From NCBI GenBank assembly GCA_049608925.1, contig JBMYXZ010000009.1:1-23012 (forward strand): DNA of 23,012 bases, written 5' to 3'. A program made the translations under genes and the position numbers. Under the pieces are notes generated by a model that made no database searches, was not told the DNA's origin, and saw only the letters and a list, made by a program, of their open reading frames with translations. Shown piece by piece: positions 15,443 through 22,861 of this stretch (positions are counted from its first letter, which is position 1; each line of letters starts with the position of its first letter). This DNA comes from JBMYXZ01 sp049608925 (GTDB taxonomy: Bacteria > Pseudomonadota > Alphaproteobacteria > JAGOMX01).

Positions 15443-17628
15443 GCCTGCTGCCTTAAAGCATGTTTTAGTACCTGCCGAACGTGTGTGACCGGGATTATTT
15501 TGATATCCTTGCGCACACTTTCTGCCAGATCTTTTAAGTCCTTTTCGTTTGCCTTCGGAATCAGCACCGTTTTAACACCAGCGCGGTGTGCGCCAATGAT
15601 TTTCTGCACCAGCCCTCCAATGGGCATGACGTTTCCGCGCAAGCTGATTTCACCAGTCATTGCCACATCTCGCTTTACAGGCGTATTTGACAATGCCGAC
15701 GCTATAGACGTAACCAACGTAATGCCTGCTGAGGGACCATCCTTTGGTGTTGCGCCCTCTGGGAAGTGTACATGGATATCAGTTTTGTCAAAGCTTGCCG
15801 GATCAATATTCAGTTCCTTGGCATGAAAGCGTACATAGGAAAGCGCAGCCTTGGCTGATTCTTGCAATACATCCTTTACACTGCCGGTAATGCGCAGCTG
15901 TCCTGATCCTGGATATGCCAGAGCTTCGCATTTCAGCATGCTGCCACCCATAGCGCTGCTATAGGAAAGACCGTTTGTGATGCCTACTTGGTCAGTATCT
16001 TCAACTTTTTCCAGCCAAGACAGAATTGGGCCTTCCAAGAAAGTCTCAAGATCCTTCTTTGTTACGCTGCGCGTTATGTACTTTCCGGCTTCAATATCTG
16101 AGATAACATAGCGAATAATGCGTTCGAGCTGTTTATCGAGATGGCGCACGCCGGCTCCGTAAGTATATTTCTCAACCAGTTCCTTAAGCAGTTCTTGCGA
16201 AAAGGTGATTTCATGGCTCTTAACGTTGTTCTTTTCAAACAAACGCGGAATCAAGTGCTTTTCGGCAATATGGCGTTTTTCCTCAGAAGTGTATCCCTTC
16301 AGGTCAATGATATCTAGTCGATCTAACACCGCTTGAGGGACGTTCCTTAGATCATTGGCAGTTGCAATGAACAAGACTTTTGACAGATCAAAACCAAAAT
16401 CGAGATAGTTGTCACGGAAGGAATCGTTTTGTTCCGGGTCAAGCACTTCCAGCAAGGCTGCATACGGATCACCATGCATAGAGTTCTGGCTCATTTTATC
16501 GATTTCATCCAGTAACATCACTGGGTTTGCGGTATCAGCGCGTTTGATTGCCAGCACAATTTGGCCAGGTTCAGAATTAACAAAGGTTAGCTGGTGGCCA
16601 CGGATAACGTCTTCTCGAGATACGCCACCCAGGGCAACGCGGACAAACTCTCTGCCGGTTGCTTTAGCAATTGCTTTGGCAATCGAGGTCTTTCCTACGC
16701 CTGGTGGTCCTGCCAAACAAATGACTGTTCCGCGTGGCTCTGCGCTGCGCTTTTCAACGGCTAGGTAGCTAAGAATCTCATCGACAACTTTATCCATGCC
16801 ATAGTGGCTATCTTTCAGCTCTTTTTCGGCTTTTTGAATATCAATCGAGGTATCAGAATATTTATTCCACGGCAGATCAAGGACAGTTTCGGCATACTTG
16901 CGCATTACCCGCCTGTTTGGATCTGCTACACCTGCACTCTCCAGGACACCCTGCAACATAGTAGCCACTTTCTTGTGGGCAACTTCAGGAAGGTTGGCAG
17001 ACTCCAGCTTGTCCAAAAGCTTTTGTACTTCGTCATCAGCGCCCAACAGAGGCTGGTGCGATTGGTCTTGCCCTGTGTTGCTAAGCCGCACAAGAGCTTC
17101 CTTAGCCGCAGCGATGTCATGTTTTGCAGCATGCTTGTAGAACTCTTTAGCCAAAGATATATTCACCTTAACGCCCAAGCCGGTTTCATTAAAGTGTCCA
17201 AGATTATAGTGCGCAAAGGGCTCGCCCTTCATTGCCGCTTGGCTGTACCAATAGATCGCACGCGAGATATTCTGATCTACCCCAATCCCTTTGTGATAGC
17301 ATTGCCCCAGATAAGTCATGGCGTAGGTGATGAAGATTTCTTCTTGTATATGTGAAGACACATCAGTCATCGCGGCCTTCTTAAGGTATTTCACGCCCTG
17401 CTTAAGAGACTTTGGCACGCCATAGCCCATCATATATTTCAGGCCAAGAGACAGCATTGCTTTAGGGCTGCCAGCCTTGGCTTGCTTCTTTACAAGCTTC
17501 AGGTTCGTAGTGCTTTCAGGAGCCAGCTTGCCCGCAAAATGCTTGTCATAATGAATGATGTCTAGGTCAGCTGTTTTAACATCAGTCGTAAAGAAAGCTA
17601 GTAAAATAGCCAAAATCAAAAAACGCAT
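15439..17628 (-). CDS. Sel1-repeat / Lon protease fusion with N-terminal signal segment
   Basis: This 729-residue protein joins Sel1-like repeats to the AAA+ and peptidase parts of Lon. Residues 1-20 form a short signal or anchor (R2, hydrophobic 3-13). About three Sel1-like repeats follow (roughly 54-89, 98-136, 137-171). From about 200 the sequence matches the Lon helical linker (VLDLPWNKYS), then Walker A GPPGVGKT (308-314), Walker B MLLDEID (371-377), sensor-1 Asn425, the arginine in LDRLDII, sensor-2 Arg495, and the Lon peptidase domain with catalytic Ser633 in PKDGPSAG and Lys676 in GGLVQKIIGAHRAG. The Ser-Lys spacing of 43 equals that of E. coli Lon. The usual N-terminal LON domain is absent. 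All catalytic residues are intact, so it should be an active ATP-dependent protease with a different substrate-recruiting arm. It is probably a paralogue of a housekeeping Lon located elsewhere. AAGGTAGG precedes the ATG. Topology is unresolved. Confidence 0.93.
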   Translation of the reverse strand: MRFLILAILLAFFTTDVKTADLDIIHYDKHFAGKLAPESTTNLKLVKKQAKAGSPKAMLSLGLKYMMGYGVPKSLKQGVKYLKKAAMTDVSSHIQEEIFITYAMTYLGQCYHKGIGVDQNISRAIYWYSQAAMKGEPFAHYNLGHFNETGLGVKVNISLAKEFYKHAAKHDIAAAKEALVRLSNTGQDQSHQPLLGADDEVQKLLDKLESANLPEVAHKKVATMLQGVLESAGVADPNRRVMRKYAETVLDLPWNKYSDTSIDIQKAEKELKDSHYGMDKVVDEILSYLAVEKRSAEPRGTVICLAGPPGVGKTSIAKAIAKATGREFVRVALGGVSREDVIRGHQLTFVNSEPGQIVLAIKRADTANPVMLLDEIDKMSQNSMHGDPYAALLEVLDPEQNDSFRDNYLDFGFDLSKVLFIATANDLRNVPQAVLDRLDIIDLKGYTSEEKRHIAEKHLIPRLFEKNNVKSHEITFSQELLKELVEKYTYGAGVRHLDKQLERIIRYVISDIEAGKYITRSVTKKDLETFLEGPILSWLEKVEDTDQVGITNGLSYSSAMGGSMLKCEALAYPGSGQLRITGSVKDVLQESAKAALSYVRFHAKELNIDPASFDKTDIHVHFPEGATPKDGPSAGITLVTSIASALSNTPVKRDVAMTGEISLRGNVMPIGGLVQKIIGAHRAGVKTVLIPKANEKDLKDLAESVRKDIKIIPVTHVRQVLKHALRQQA

Positions 17629-17774
17629 ACTACCTACCTTAATAATTTAAAAATACTGTTATCATTGTTAATATAATCATTATATATTCTGTTTCAATAG
17701 ATTATTAACATGCAGTGCTTTATTGTATTTTCACTTTGGTGATATCATGAAAGTTATGATTATAGGAGGTGAAG

Positions 17775-18761
17775 ATGTATATAGATCGTACCAAGCAGCT
17801 TTTAGTGCTCTCACTTGTACTGATTATGCTTTGTAGTCGGGTGAATGCTTTTGAGTCGCAACAGCAAAATGCTTTAGTATTTGAAGAAGCAGAAAAGATC
17901 CTGAAAAACATTCATATGCCTAGAATAGCCCTGGGTAACTTGTTATCCAAGCTAGAAAGTATAGAAGGTAAGCAATCCTATCTAGCAAAAGCATTTTTAG
18001 CTGTAGCATCGACACAAAACAAATATGAGATGGACAAAAAGGTAGCGCATCAACACATTTTCTGCGCTGCAATGAAGCAGCATGGATTTTTTATTAGTTA
18101 TCTTGGGTATTGTTTCCAACATGGGATAGGGTGCTCGATCAATTTAAAGGAGGCTCGTAATTTGTATGCAGAAGCGGTGCAATATGGCGACCCTGTAGGG
18201 CAATACTACTATGGTTGCTTCTTGATCGATAGGGGGTGCCTGTGCGACCAAGATTATGAACAGGTTTTTGAATTGTTTCTCGGTGCTATGAAAAAGGGTG
18301 TAAAGATTCCTATACACTTTCTCGAAGATTTTTTGGATGTACGGTTTAAAAAAAATACGTTCAACCCTGTAGATATTGACAAAGGCATTGAGGCCTTACG
18401 TTCCCCTGAATGTCAGCCTGTGGGATACGAAAAGGCCTGTCAGTTGATGGGGGAGGTGCTTAAATGTGGCGATTGCTTCATACCATACACGGGAGCATAC
18501 CCAATACTAAAGTTGATGACTTTTCGCGAGGGTTTGAACCAGTTATCCCCTGAAACACATACGTTCTTTGAAATAGCCGGTCAGCTTTATATGACTAAGG
18601 GCGGGGCAAATATCGGAAATTGTAATGATCTACTCCTAGACCTCTACAGTGATAAGCAAGGTGGGCAAGATCAGTGGAGAACCGCGCAAGAGAAATTCGA
18701 GGATCTACTATTCATATCCAGATATATGATGCGTAACATAGCAGGTGTTGCAAAGAATTGA
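17775..18761 (+). CDS. exported Sel1-repeat protein with unrecognised C-terminal domain
   Basis: A 328-residue protein with a signal peptide (MYIDRTKQLLVLSLVLIMLCSRVNA, cleavage after VNA). An N-terminal helical module follows (FEEAEKILKNI ... SYLAKAFLAVAS) that is shared with the two downstream paralogues. It has only about two Sel1-like repeats, one with the LGYCFQHGIGC Cys-x6-Cys signature. The C-terminal part has several Cys residues and a LYMTKG motif (18585-18602) that recurs in the next protein. The ATG at 17775 follows AGGAGG (17764-17769) with 5-nt spacing, the best ribosome-binding site in the cluster; a GTG at 17769 lies inside that site and is rejected. It is divergent from the Sel1-Lon gene across 146 bp of AT-rich DNA. 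Confidence 0.85.
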   Translation: MYIDRTKQLLVLSLVLIMLCSRVNAFESQQQNALVFEEAEKILKNIHMPRIALGNLLSKLESIEGKQSYLAKAFLAVASTQNKYEMDKKVAHQHIFCAAMKQHGFFISYLGYCFQHGIGCSINLKEARNLYAEAVQYGDPVGQYYYGCFLIDRGCLCDQDYEQVFELFLGAMKKGVKIPIHFLEDFLDVRFKKNTFNPVDIDKGIEALRSPECQPVGYEKACQLMGEVLKCGDCFIPYTGAYPILKLMTFREGLNQLSPETHTFFEIAGQLYMTKGGANIGNCNDLLLDLYSDKQGGQDQWRTAQEKFEDLLFISRYMMRNIAGVAKN

Positions 18762-18796
18762 TAGTTATATATGAGCGGTTATTTTGCATAAATTTA

Positions 18797-18824
18797 TTGA
18801 ATATATGATAAATTGATGTATATT
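18797..18824 (+). promoter_or_regulatory. candidate promoter of the second Sel1 gene
   Basis: TTGAAT (18797-18802) and TATATT (18819-18824) are spaced 16 bp within a very AT-rich 95-bp gap, 32 bp before the preferred GTG start. AT-richness makes chance matches likely. Confidence 0.4.
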
Positions 18825-18856
18825 GATGTGTAATTTTTAATATTATGGTGGTTGGT

Positions 18857-21031
18857 GTGAAATTAATGCTTAAATCTTCGGTTGTTACTTTCTTTTTACT
18901 ATTATTGATGCTTGGTGGTTTGGCTAATGCGTCGGATGCAGTTCCCTATAAAAATTTTGAATTGTTTGCAAAAGCTGAAAGGATGCTGGGAGATGTGGAT
19001 TCATACAATATATCTCAGATTAATGCACTAATCAAAGATTTGAAAGCTTTAGAGGGTGATGAAAAATACATTGCCCAGTCATTTCTGGCATATGCGAATT
19101 TGAGAGGAAAATACCATATTCCTGATGAAGATGTTTTCCTCTTTATAAAGATTGCCGCAGAAAAAGGTCATGCCCTGTCACAGAATAATCTTGCGTATTG
19201 TCTTGGTGATGGAATTTGCTGCAAGCAGAATAAGGAAGAAGCGGCAAAATGGTGTCGCGAAGCGGCTATGCAAGGGTATGCACCTGCTCAAAACAGTCTA
19301 GGGAGATATCTTCGATATGGGATTGGCTGCAAGCAGAATGAGGAAGAAGCGGTAAAGTGGTATCGCAAAGCGGCTGATCAAGGGTATGCACCGGGGCAAA
19401 ATAGTTTGGGGTATTGTCTTCGTCAAGGGATTGGCTGCAAGAAAAATGAGGAGGAAGCGGTAAAATGGTTCCGCCAAGCGGCTGAGCAGGGAGATTCTAC
19501 TGCTCAAAACAATCTAGGGCATTGCTTCTTTCGTGGTATTGGCTGTGTCAAGAATGAGAAAGAAGCGGTAAAGTGGTGTCGCCAAGCGGCTGATCAAGGG
19601 CATGCAGCGGGGCAATATAGTTTAGGGTATTGTCTTCGTTATGGCATTGGCTGCGAGAAGAATGAGAATGAAGCGTTTAAATGGTATTGTAAGGCAGCAG
19701 ATCAGGGGGATGTATTGGGGCAATATAATTTAGGATATTGTCTTAAGAATGGGATTGGCTGTGAGAAGAATGAGGAGAAAGCGGTAAAATGGTTCCGCAA
19801 AGCGGCTGAGCAAGGGAATGCATTGGGGCAATATAATTTAGGGTTTTGTCTTCAACATGGAGTTGGCTGCGAGCAGAATGAGGAAGAAGCCGTAAAATGG
19901 TATCGCAAAGCGGCAGATCAGGGGAAAGCATCGGGGCAAAATAATTTAGGGTATTGTCTTCAACATGGAGTTGGCTGCGAGAAGAATGAGGGAGAAGCCG
20001 TAAAATGGTATCGCAAAGCGGCTGATCAAGGGTGTGCATCGGGGCAATATAATTTAGGATATTGTCTTCAGCATGGAATTGGTTGCGAACAGAATCTTCT
20101 TGAGGCAGGATACTGGTATAATAGGCACTTTAAAGGCGATTTTGATTCGACCTGCAAAGAATTGGAATCCTCAATAAATGGCTTACAAGATGAAGAAGCA
20201 ATTGAGATGTTCTATTATGCTCTGCGCTATTGCTATGACAAAAGTGACTTTCTTGAAAATGCGACATTCCATCACACGACGCTTTTAGAGCGTAAAGTGC
20301 TAGAATTAACCTGTGACGTATATGGTTACAATGGCAAGAGCTCTCCTAATGTGATTGTGCACAATTGCAGTTCCAATATGTTTAACAAGCTTTTGGACGA
20401 GTTATGTAAAATGCAGATATATAATGATTTGGGTTTGGCAGGTGATCATGGCTTTAAGAAGAAATTTTACATAGAAAAAGGCCTGCTGCCTGAAGGTTGT
20501 GATGATTACTATGGCTGTGCCAACCTTAACAAGGGGCAAATATTCCAAGATATCCTTGGCTGGCAATCTGAAATGCAGTCCGTATTAAGTAACCCAGATT
20601 GTTTCATGCCGTGTGATATGGAATGTGATGACATGGATGTTTTGGTCAACACGCGCTTGATGCTGCCAGGGTCTGAATCTGATCTTATATCCTTTTTCAA
20701 GCTGGGGAGCTCCTTGTATATGACAAAGGGTGTGGGCAATACAGAACTATGTGACAAATTAATTGGGCTGCTTTATGAAGCTGAACATGTTGTGAAATTG
20801 CATAGGCCAGAAGGTATGCCGCTTTCCTTAATTACCTACCGGGAGAGTGATATTGACTTGGCATTGGATGCTTTGATTGGTGAAGGCAACGGTAAATCCC
20901 TTGTGGCAAATGCTTTAAGGGTAAATGTGGCCTACATTGTACAAGAATTTGAGGGCGTGCTGTGCCAATCAAGGTTTGTAAAGCAGTCGCAGGTAGTAGA
21001 TATCGGTGGTGATGATAATACGAATATGTGA
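18857..21031 (+). CDS. large exported cysteine-rich Sel1-repeat protein
   Basis: The product (724 residues from GTG 18857; an in-frame ATG at 18845 would add four) starts with a signal peptide ending LGGLANA-S. The GTG start is chosen because the next paralogue begins MRLMVNS where this one reads (M)KLMLKSS, and GGTGG lies 5 nt upstream. An N-terminal helical module (FAKAERMLGD ... YIAQSFLAYAN) precedes nine gapless 36-residue Sel1-like repeats (19172-20143). Typical units read GQYNLGYCLQHGIGCE; eight of nine carry Cys-x6-Cys. The remaining ~290 residues form a cysteine-containing C-terminal domain with a LYMTKG motif (20714-20731) also found in the upstream protein. Sel1 repeats form alpha-solenoids that bind proteins; in Helicobacter Hcp proteins they are secreted and disulfide-stapled. 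An envelope or host-directed role is likely; partner unknown. Confidence 0.88.
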   Translation: MKLMLKSSVVTFFLLLLMLGGLANASDAVPYKNFELFAKAERMLGDVDSYNISQINALIKDLKALEGDEKYIAQSFLAYANLRGKYHIPDEDVFLFIKIAAEKGHALSQNNLAYCLGDGICCKQNKEEAAKWCREAAMQGYAPAQNSLGRYLRYGIGCKQNEEEAVKWYRKAADQGYAPGQNSLGYCLRQGIGCKKNEEEAVKWFRQAAEQGDSTAQNNLGHCFFRGIGCVKNEKEAVKWCRQAADQGHAAGQYSLGYCLRYGIGCEKNENEAFKWYCKAADQGDVLGQYNLGYCLKNGIGCEKNEEKAVKWFRKAAEQGNALGQYNLGFCLQHGVGCEQNEEEAVKWYRKAADQGKASGQNNLGYCLQHGVGCEKNEGEAVKWYRKAADQGCASGQYNLGYCLQHGIGCEQNLLEAGYWYNRHFKGDFDSTCKELESSINGLQDEEAIEMFYYALRYCYDKSDFLENATFHHTTLLERKVLELTCDVYGYNGKSSPNVIVHNCSSNMFNKLLDELCKMQIYNDLGLAGDHGFKKKFYIEKGLLPEGCDDYYGCANLNKGQIFQDILGWQSEMQSVLSNPDCFMPCDMECDDMDVLVNTRLMLPGSESDLISFFKLGSSLYMTKGVGNTELCDKLIGLLYEAEHVVKLHRPEGMPLSLITYRESDIDLALDALIGEGNGKSLVANALRVNVAYIVQEFEGVLCQSRFVKQSQVVDIGGDDNTNM
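19172..20143 (+). repeat. nine tandem 108-bp Sel1 coding repeats
   Basis: Nine units of exactly 108 bp (36 codons) follow one another without insertions or deletions. Units 7 (19820-19927) and 8 (19928-20035) are nearly identical, differing at about ten positions, and share markers such as GCC for the conserved Ala and GTT in the GVGC turn. They look like the most recent duplication. Confidence 0.9.
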
Positions 21032-21129
21032 AATAGTGTGAATATTATGCTGCTATAAAATTTTTGTTGAATAATTCATGATTCTATATTAACTTTATTT
21101 AAGTTATTATTTAATTTAGAGGTTTTTTT

Positions 21130-22527
21130 ATGAGATTGATGGTTAATTCAACAGTTATAACTTTCTTTTCACTGTTTCTAATACTTGGTGGTTTGGCTAA
21201 TGCTTCGGATGCAGCTTCTTATAAAAACTCTGAATTATTTGCAAAAGCTGAAAAGATGCTGGGGAATGTTGATGCACATTTGGATACTGAACTTGATACC
21301 CTTGTATCTGATTTAGAGTCATTACAGGGAGATGAACAGTATATCGCACAATCCTTTCTCGCATATGCAAGCCTGAGAAAAAAGTACTCCATGTCTGATA
21401 AAGACATTTTTCAATATACAAAAATTGCCGCCGAAAAGGGGCATGCACTGTCGCAAAACAACCTTGGGTATTGTTTTGAGTATGAAATTGGCTGTGAGAG
21501 AAGTGAGAAAGAAGCTGTAGAGTGGTACCGCAAAGCGGCAGAGCAAGGGTTTGCAGTGGGTCAATCTAATCTTGGAAAATGTCTGCAGATTGGGATTGGC
21601 TGTGAGAGGGACGAGAAAGAAGCAGTAGAGTACTATCGTAAGGCGGCAATACAAGGGAATGCATCTGCTCAAAATAGACTTGGGACTTGCCTCGTGCGTG
21701 GAACTGGCTGTGCAAAGAATGAGGTAGAAGCTGTAGAATGGGTTCGTAAGAGTGCTGACCAAGGCTATGCAGTAGGGCAGTATAACCTTGGGTGTGGCCT
21801 TAATTCAGGAATCGGTTGTGATAAAGATGAGGAAGAAGCGGTAAAATGGTATCGCAAGGCGGCAGAACAAGGGTATACACTTGCACAAAATGATCTTGGA
21901 TATTATCTCCAGAATGGGATTGGATGTGAAAAGGATGAGGAAGAAGCGGTAAAGTGGTATCGCAAATCTGCAGAACAAGGAGATGCAGAAGGGCAATGTA
22001 ATCTAGGGTATTATCTTCAGTATGGTATTGGTTGTGCCAAGGATGAGGAGGAAGCGGTAAAGTGGTATCGCAAGGCGGCAGAACAAGGAGATGCAGTTGG
22101 GCAATATAACCTTGGATATTGTCATGAGCGTGGCATTGGATGTGAAAAGGACGAGAAAGAAGCGGTAAAATGGTATCGCAAAGCCGCTGAAAAAGGTGAT
22201 GCGCCTTCTCAAAGGTGTCTAGGGAGTTGTCTTCATTCAGGGGTCGGCTGTGCAAAAGATGAGGAAGAGGCAATCATGTGGACTCGTAAGGCAGCTGAGC
22301 AAGGTGATGCAACTGCTAAATGCAATCTAGGCATGTGTTATGAGGAGGGATACGGTTGCGAGAAGAACGAGCAAGAAGCGATTAAATGGTACCGTGAAGC
22401 TGCTGAACAGGGAGAGCCGACAGCTCAAAGAAATCTAGGCTATTGTTATTTGTGGGGGATTGGTGGTCAGAAAAATCTGGTGAAAGCATTTTGGTGGTTG
22501 TTTAAATCTACAATGCCAAGAGAATAG
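21130..22527 (+). CDS. exported cysteine-rich Sel1-repeat protein
   Basis: A 465-residue paralogue of the preceding protein. It has a signal peptide (MRLMVNSTVITFFSLFLILG..., cleavage after ANA), the shared N-terminal helical module (FAKAEKMLGN ... YIAQSFLAYAS), then ten gapless 36-residue Sel1-like repeats from residue 106 to the very last residue. It lacks the C-terminal domain of its two upstream relatives. Most repeats carry Cys-x6-Cys; some first Cys positions are Tyr (units 5 and 6) or shifted (unit 4). The last unit is degenerate (IGGQKN, WWLFKS), a typical capping repeat. AGAGG precedes the ATG by 7 nt. It has its own AT-rich upstream region, so it may be independently expressed. Protein-binding scaffold role inferred from the family. 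Confidence 0.88.
   Translation: MRLMVNSTVITFFSLFLILGGLANASDAASYKNSELFAKAEKMLGNVDAHLDTELDTLVSDLESLQGDEQYIAQSFLAYASLRKKYSMSDKDIFQYTKIAAEKGHALSQNNLGYCFEYEIGCERSEKEAVEWYRKAAEQGFAVGQSNLGKCLQIGIGCERDEKEAVEYYRKAAIQGNASAQNRLGTCLVRGTGCAKNEVEAVEWVRKSADQGYAVGQYNLGCGLNSGIGCDKDEEEAVKWYRKAAEQGYTLAQNDLGYYLQNGIGCEKDEEEAVKWYRKSAEQGDAEGQCNLGYYLQYGIGCAKDEEEAVKWYRKAAEQGDAVGQYNLGYCHERGIGCEKDEKEAVKWYRKAAEKGDAPSQRCLGSCLHSGVGCAKDEEEAIMWTRKAAEQGDATAKCNLGMCYEEGYGCEKNEQEAIKWYREAAEQGEPTAQRNLGYCYLWGIGGQKNLVKAFWWLFKSTMPRE
21445..22524 (+). repeat. ten tandem 108-bp Sel1 coding repeats
   Basis: Ten contiguous 108-bp units run to the stop codon without indels. Units 5-7, around GKDEEEAVKWYRKAAEQG-like cores, are most alike at the DNA level. 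The units are more diverged from each other than those of the upstream gene, suggesting an older array. Confidence 0.88.
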
Positions 22528-22582
22528 GTGCATCCACAGCGGCAAGTCGTAAAAATAAACCACTGTATTATATGCATAATTT

Positions 22583-22618
22583 AAAAAAGATCGAAAAAGT
22601 TAAAAAAAATGCGAAAAA
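22583..22618 (+). promoter_or_regulatory. phased A-tracts, probable UP element / curved DNA
   Basis: Four A-runs (22583-22588, 22594-22598, 22602-22609, 22614-22618) are centred about 10 bp apart, directly upstream of the rRNA -35 box. A-tracts in phase with the helix repeat bend DNA and, at this position, bind the RNA polymerase alpha subunit in strong rRNA promoters. Confidence 0.6.
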
Positions 22619-22622
22619 GCGC

Positions 22623-22652
22623 TTGACGATGGAGGTCGAGTGGATATATAAC
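22623..22652 (+). promoter_or_regulatory. rRNA operon promoter
   Basis: TTGACG (22623-22628) is followed after 16-18 bp by the overlapping -10 candidates TATATA (22645-22650) and TATAAC (22647-22652). Near-consensus -35, the upstream A-tracts and the downstream 16S gene support a strong rrn promoter, leaving a leader of about 200 nt. Confidence 0.75.
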
Positions 22653-22707
22653 ACAGACATCACCGGCGCTGAGGCAGCGGAAACAAAGCGAAAAGCGAAG
22701 GTGATAA

Positions 22708-22718
22708 GTTCTTTGACA
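22708..22718 (+). promoter_or_regulatory. boxA-like antitermination site
   Basis: GTTCTTTGACA resembles the rRNA leader boxA (consensus near TGCTCTTTAACA). It lies 3 nt after a stem formed by ATCACC (22659-22664) and GGTGAT (22700-22705), the usual boxB-then-boxA order for NusB/NusE loading. Confidence 0.6.
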
Positions 22719-22840
22719 TAGTAGATAAAGACGAAGGGATACATGGACAGTGGTTGTGTAACAATTCAAATTATGACAACCAACGAAGTGTATCATTTAA
22801 ATTAGATGTAAACTTTGAAGGATTTCTGTCAATTTTATGA

Positions 22841-22856
22841 GCTCGATTAGTCGAGC
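22841..22856 (+). other. hairpin just before the 16S 5' end
   Basis: GCTCGA (22841-22846) and TCGAGC (22851-22856) form a perfect 6-bp stem with a TTAG loop, ending 5 bases before mature 16S. It may guide pre-16S processing, or be part of the longer RNase III stem with sequence beyond the window. Confidence 0.5.
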
Positions 22857-22861
22857 GAGAT

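Larger units (their letters stand above)
22528..22861 (+). other. rRNA operon promoter and leader region
   Basis: This 334-bp stretch between the last Sel1 gene and the 16S gene holds no protein gene I can support. In order it contains phased A-tracts (22583-22618), a promoter (22623-22652), a stem ATCACC/GGTGAT (22659-22664 with 22700-22705), a boxA-like site (22708-22718) and a terminal hairpin (22841-22856). A 71-codon minus-strand ORF inside it is taken to be chance. Confidence 0.8.

Noticed and set aside
16804..17355. 183-codon plus-strand ORF opposite the Sel1 part of the Lon fusion
   Set aside because: It is antisense to a gene with clear domains, and no family is recognisable.
19298..20039. 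Long minus-strand ORFs opposite the Sel1 repeats (also 21800-22273)
   Set aside because: They arise from the phased 108-bp repeat, which keeps an antisense frame open. The products are repetitive and have no ribosome-binding site or domain.
19172..22524. CRISPR-like array
   Set aside because: The regular 108-bp periodicity is coding, with 36-residue units in frame and no repeat-spacer pattern.
22581..22796. 71-codon minus-strand ORF in the rRNA leader
   Set aside because: It spans the rRNA promoter and boxA region and shows no domain or credible start.
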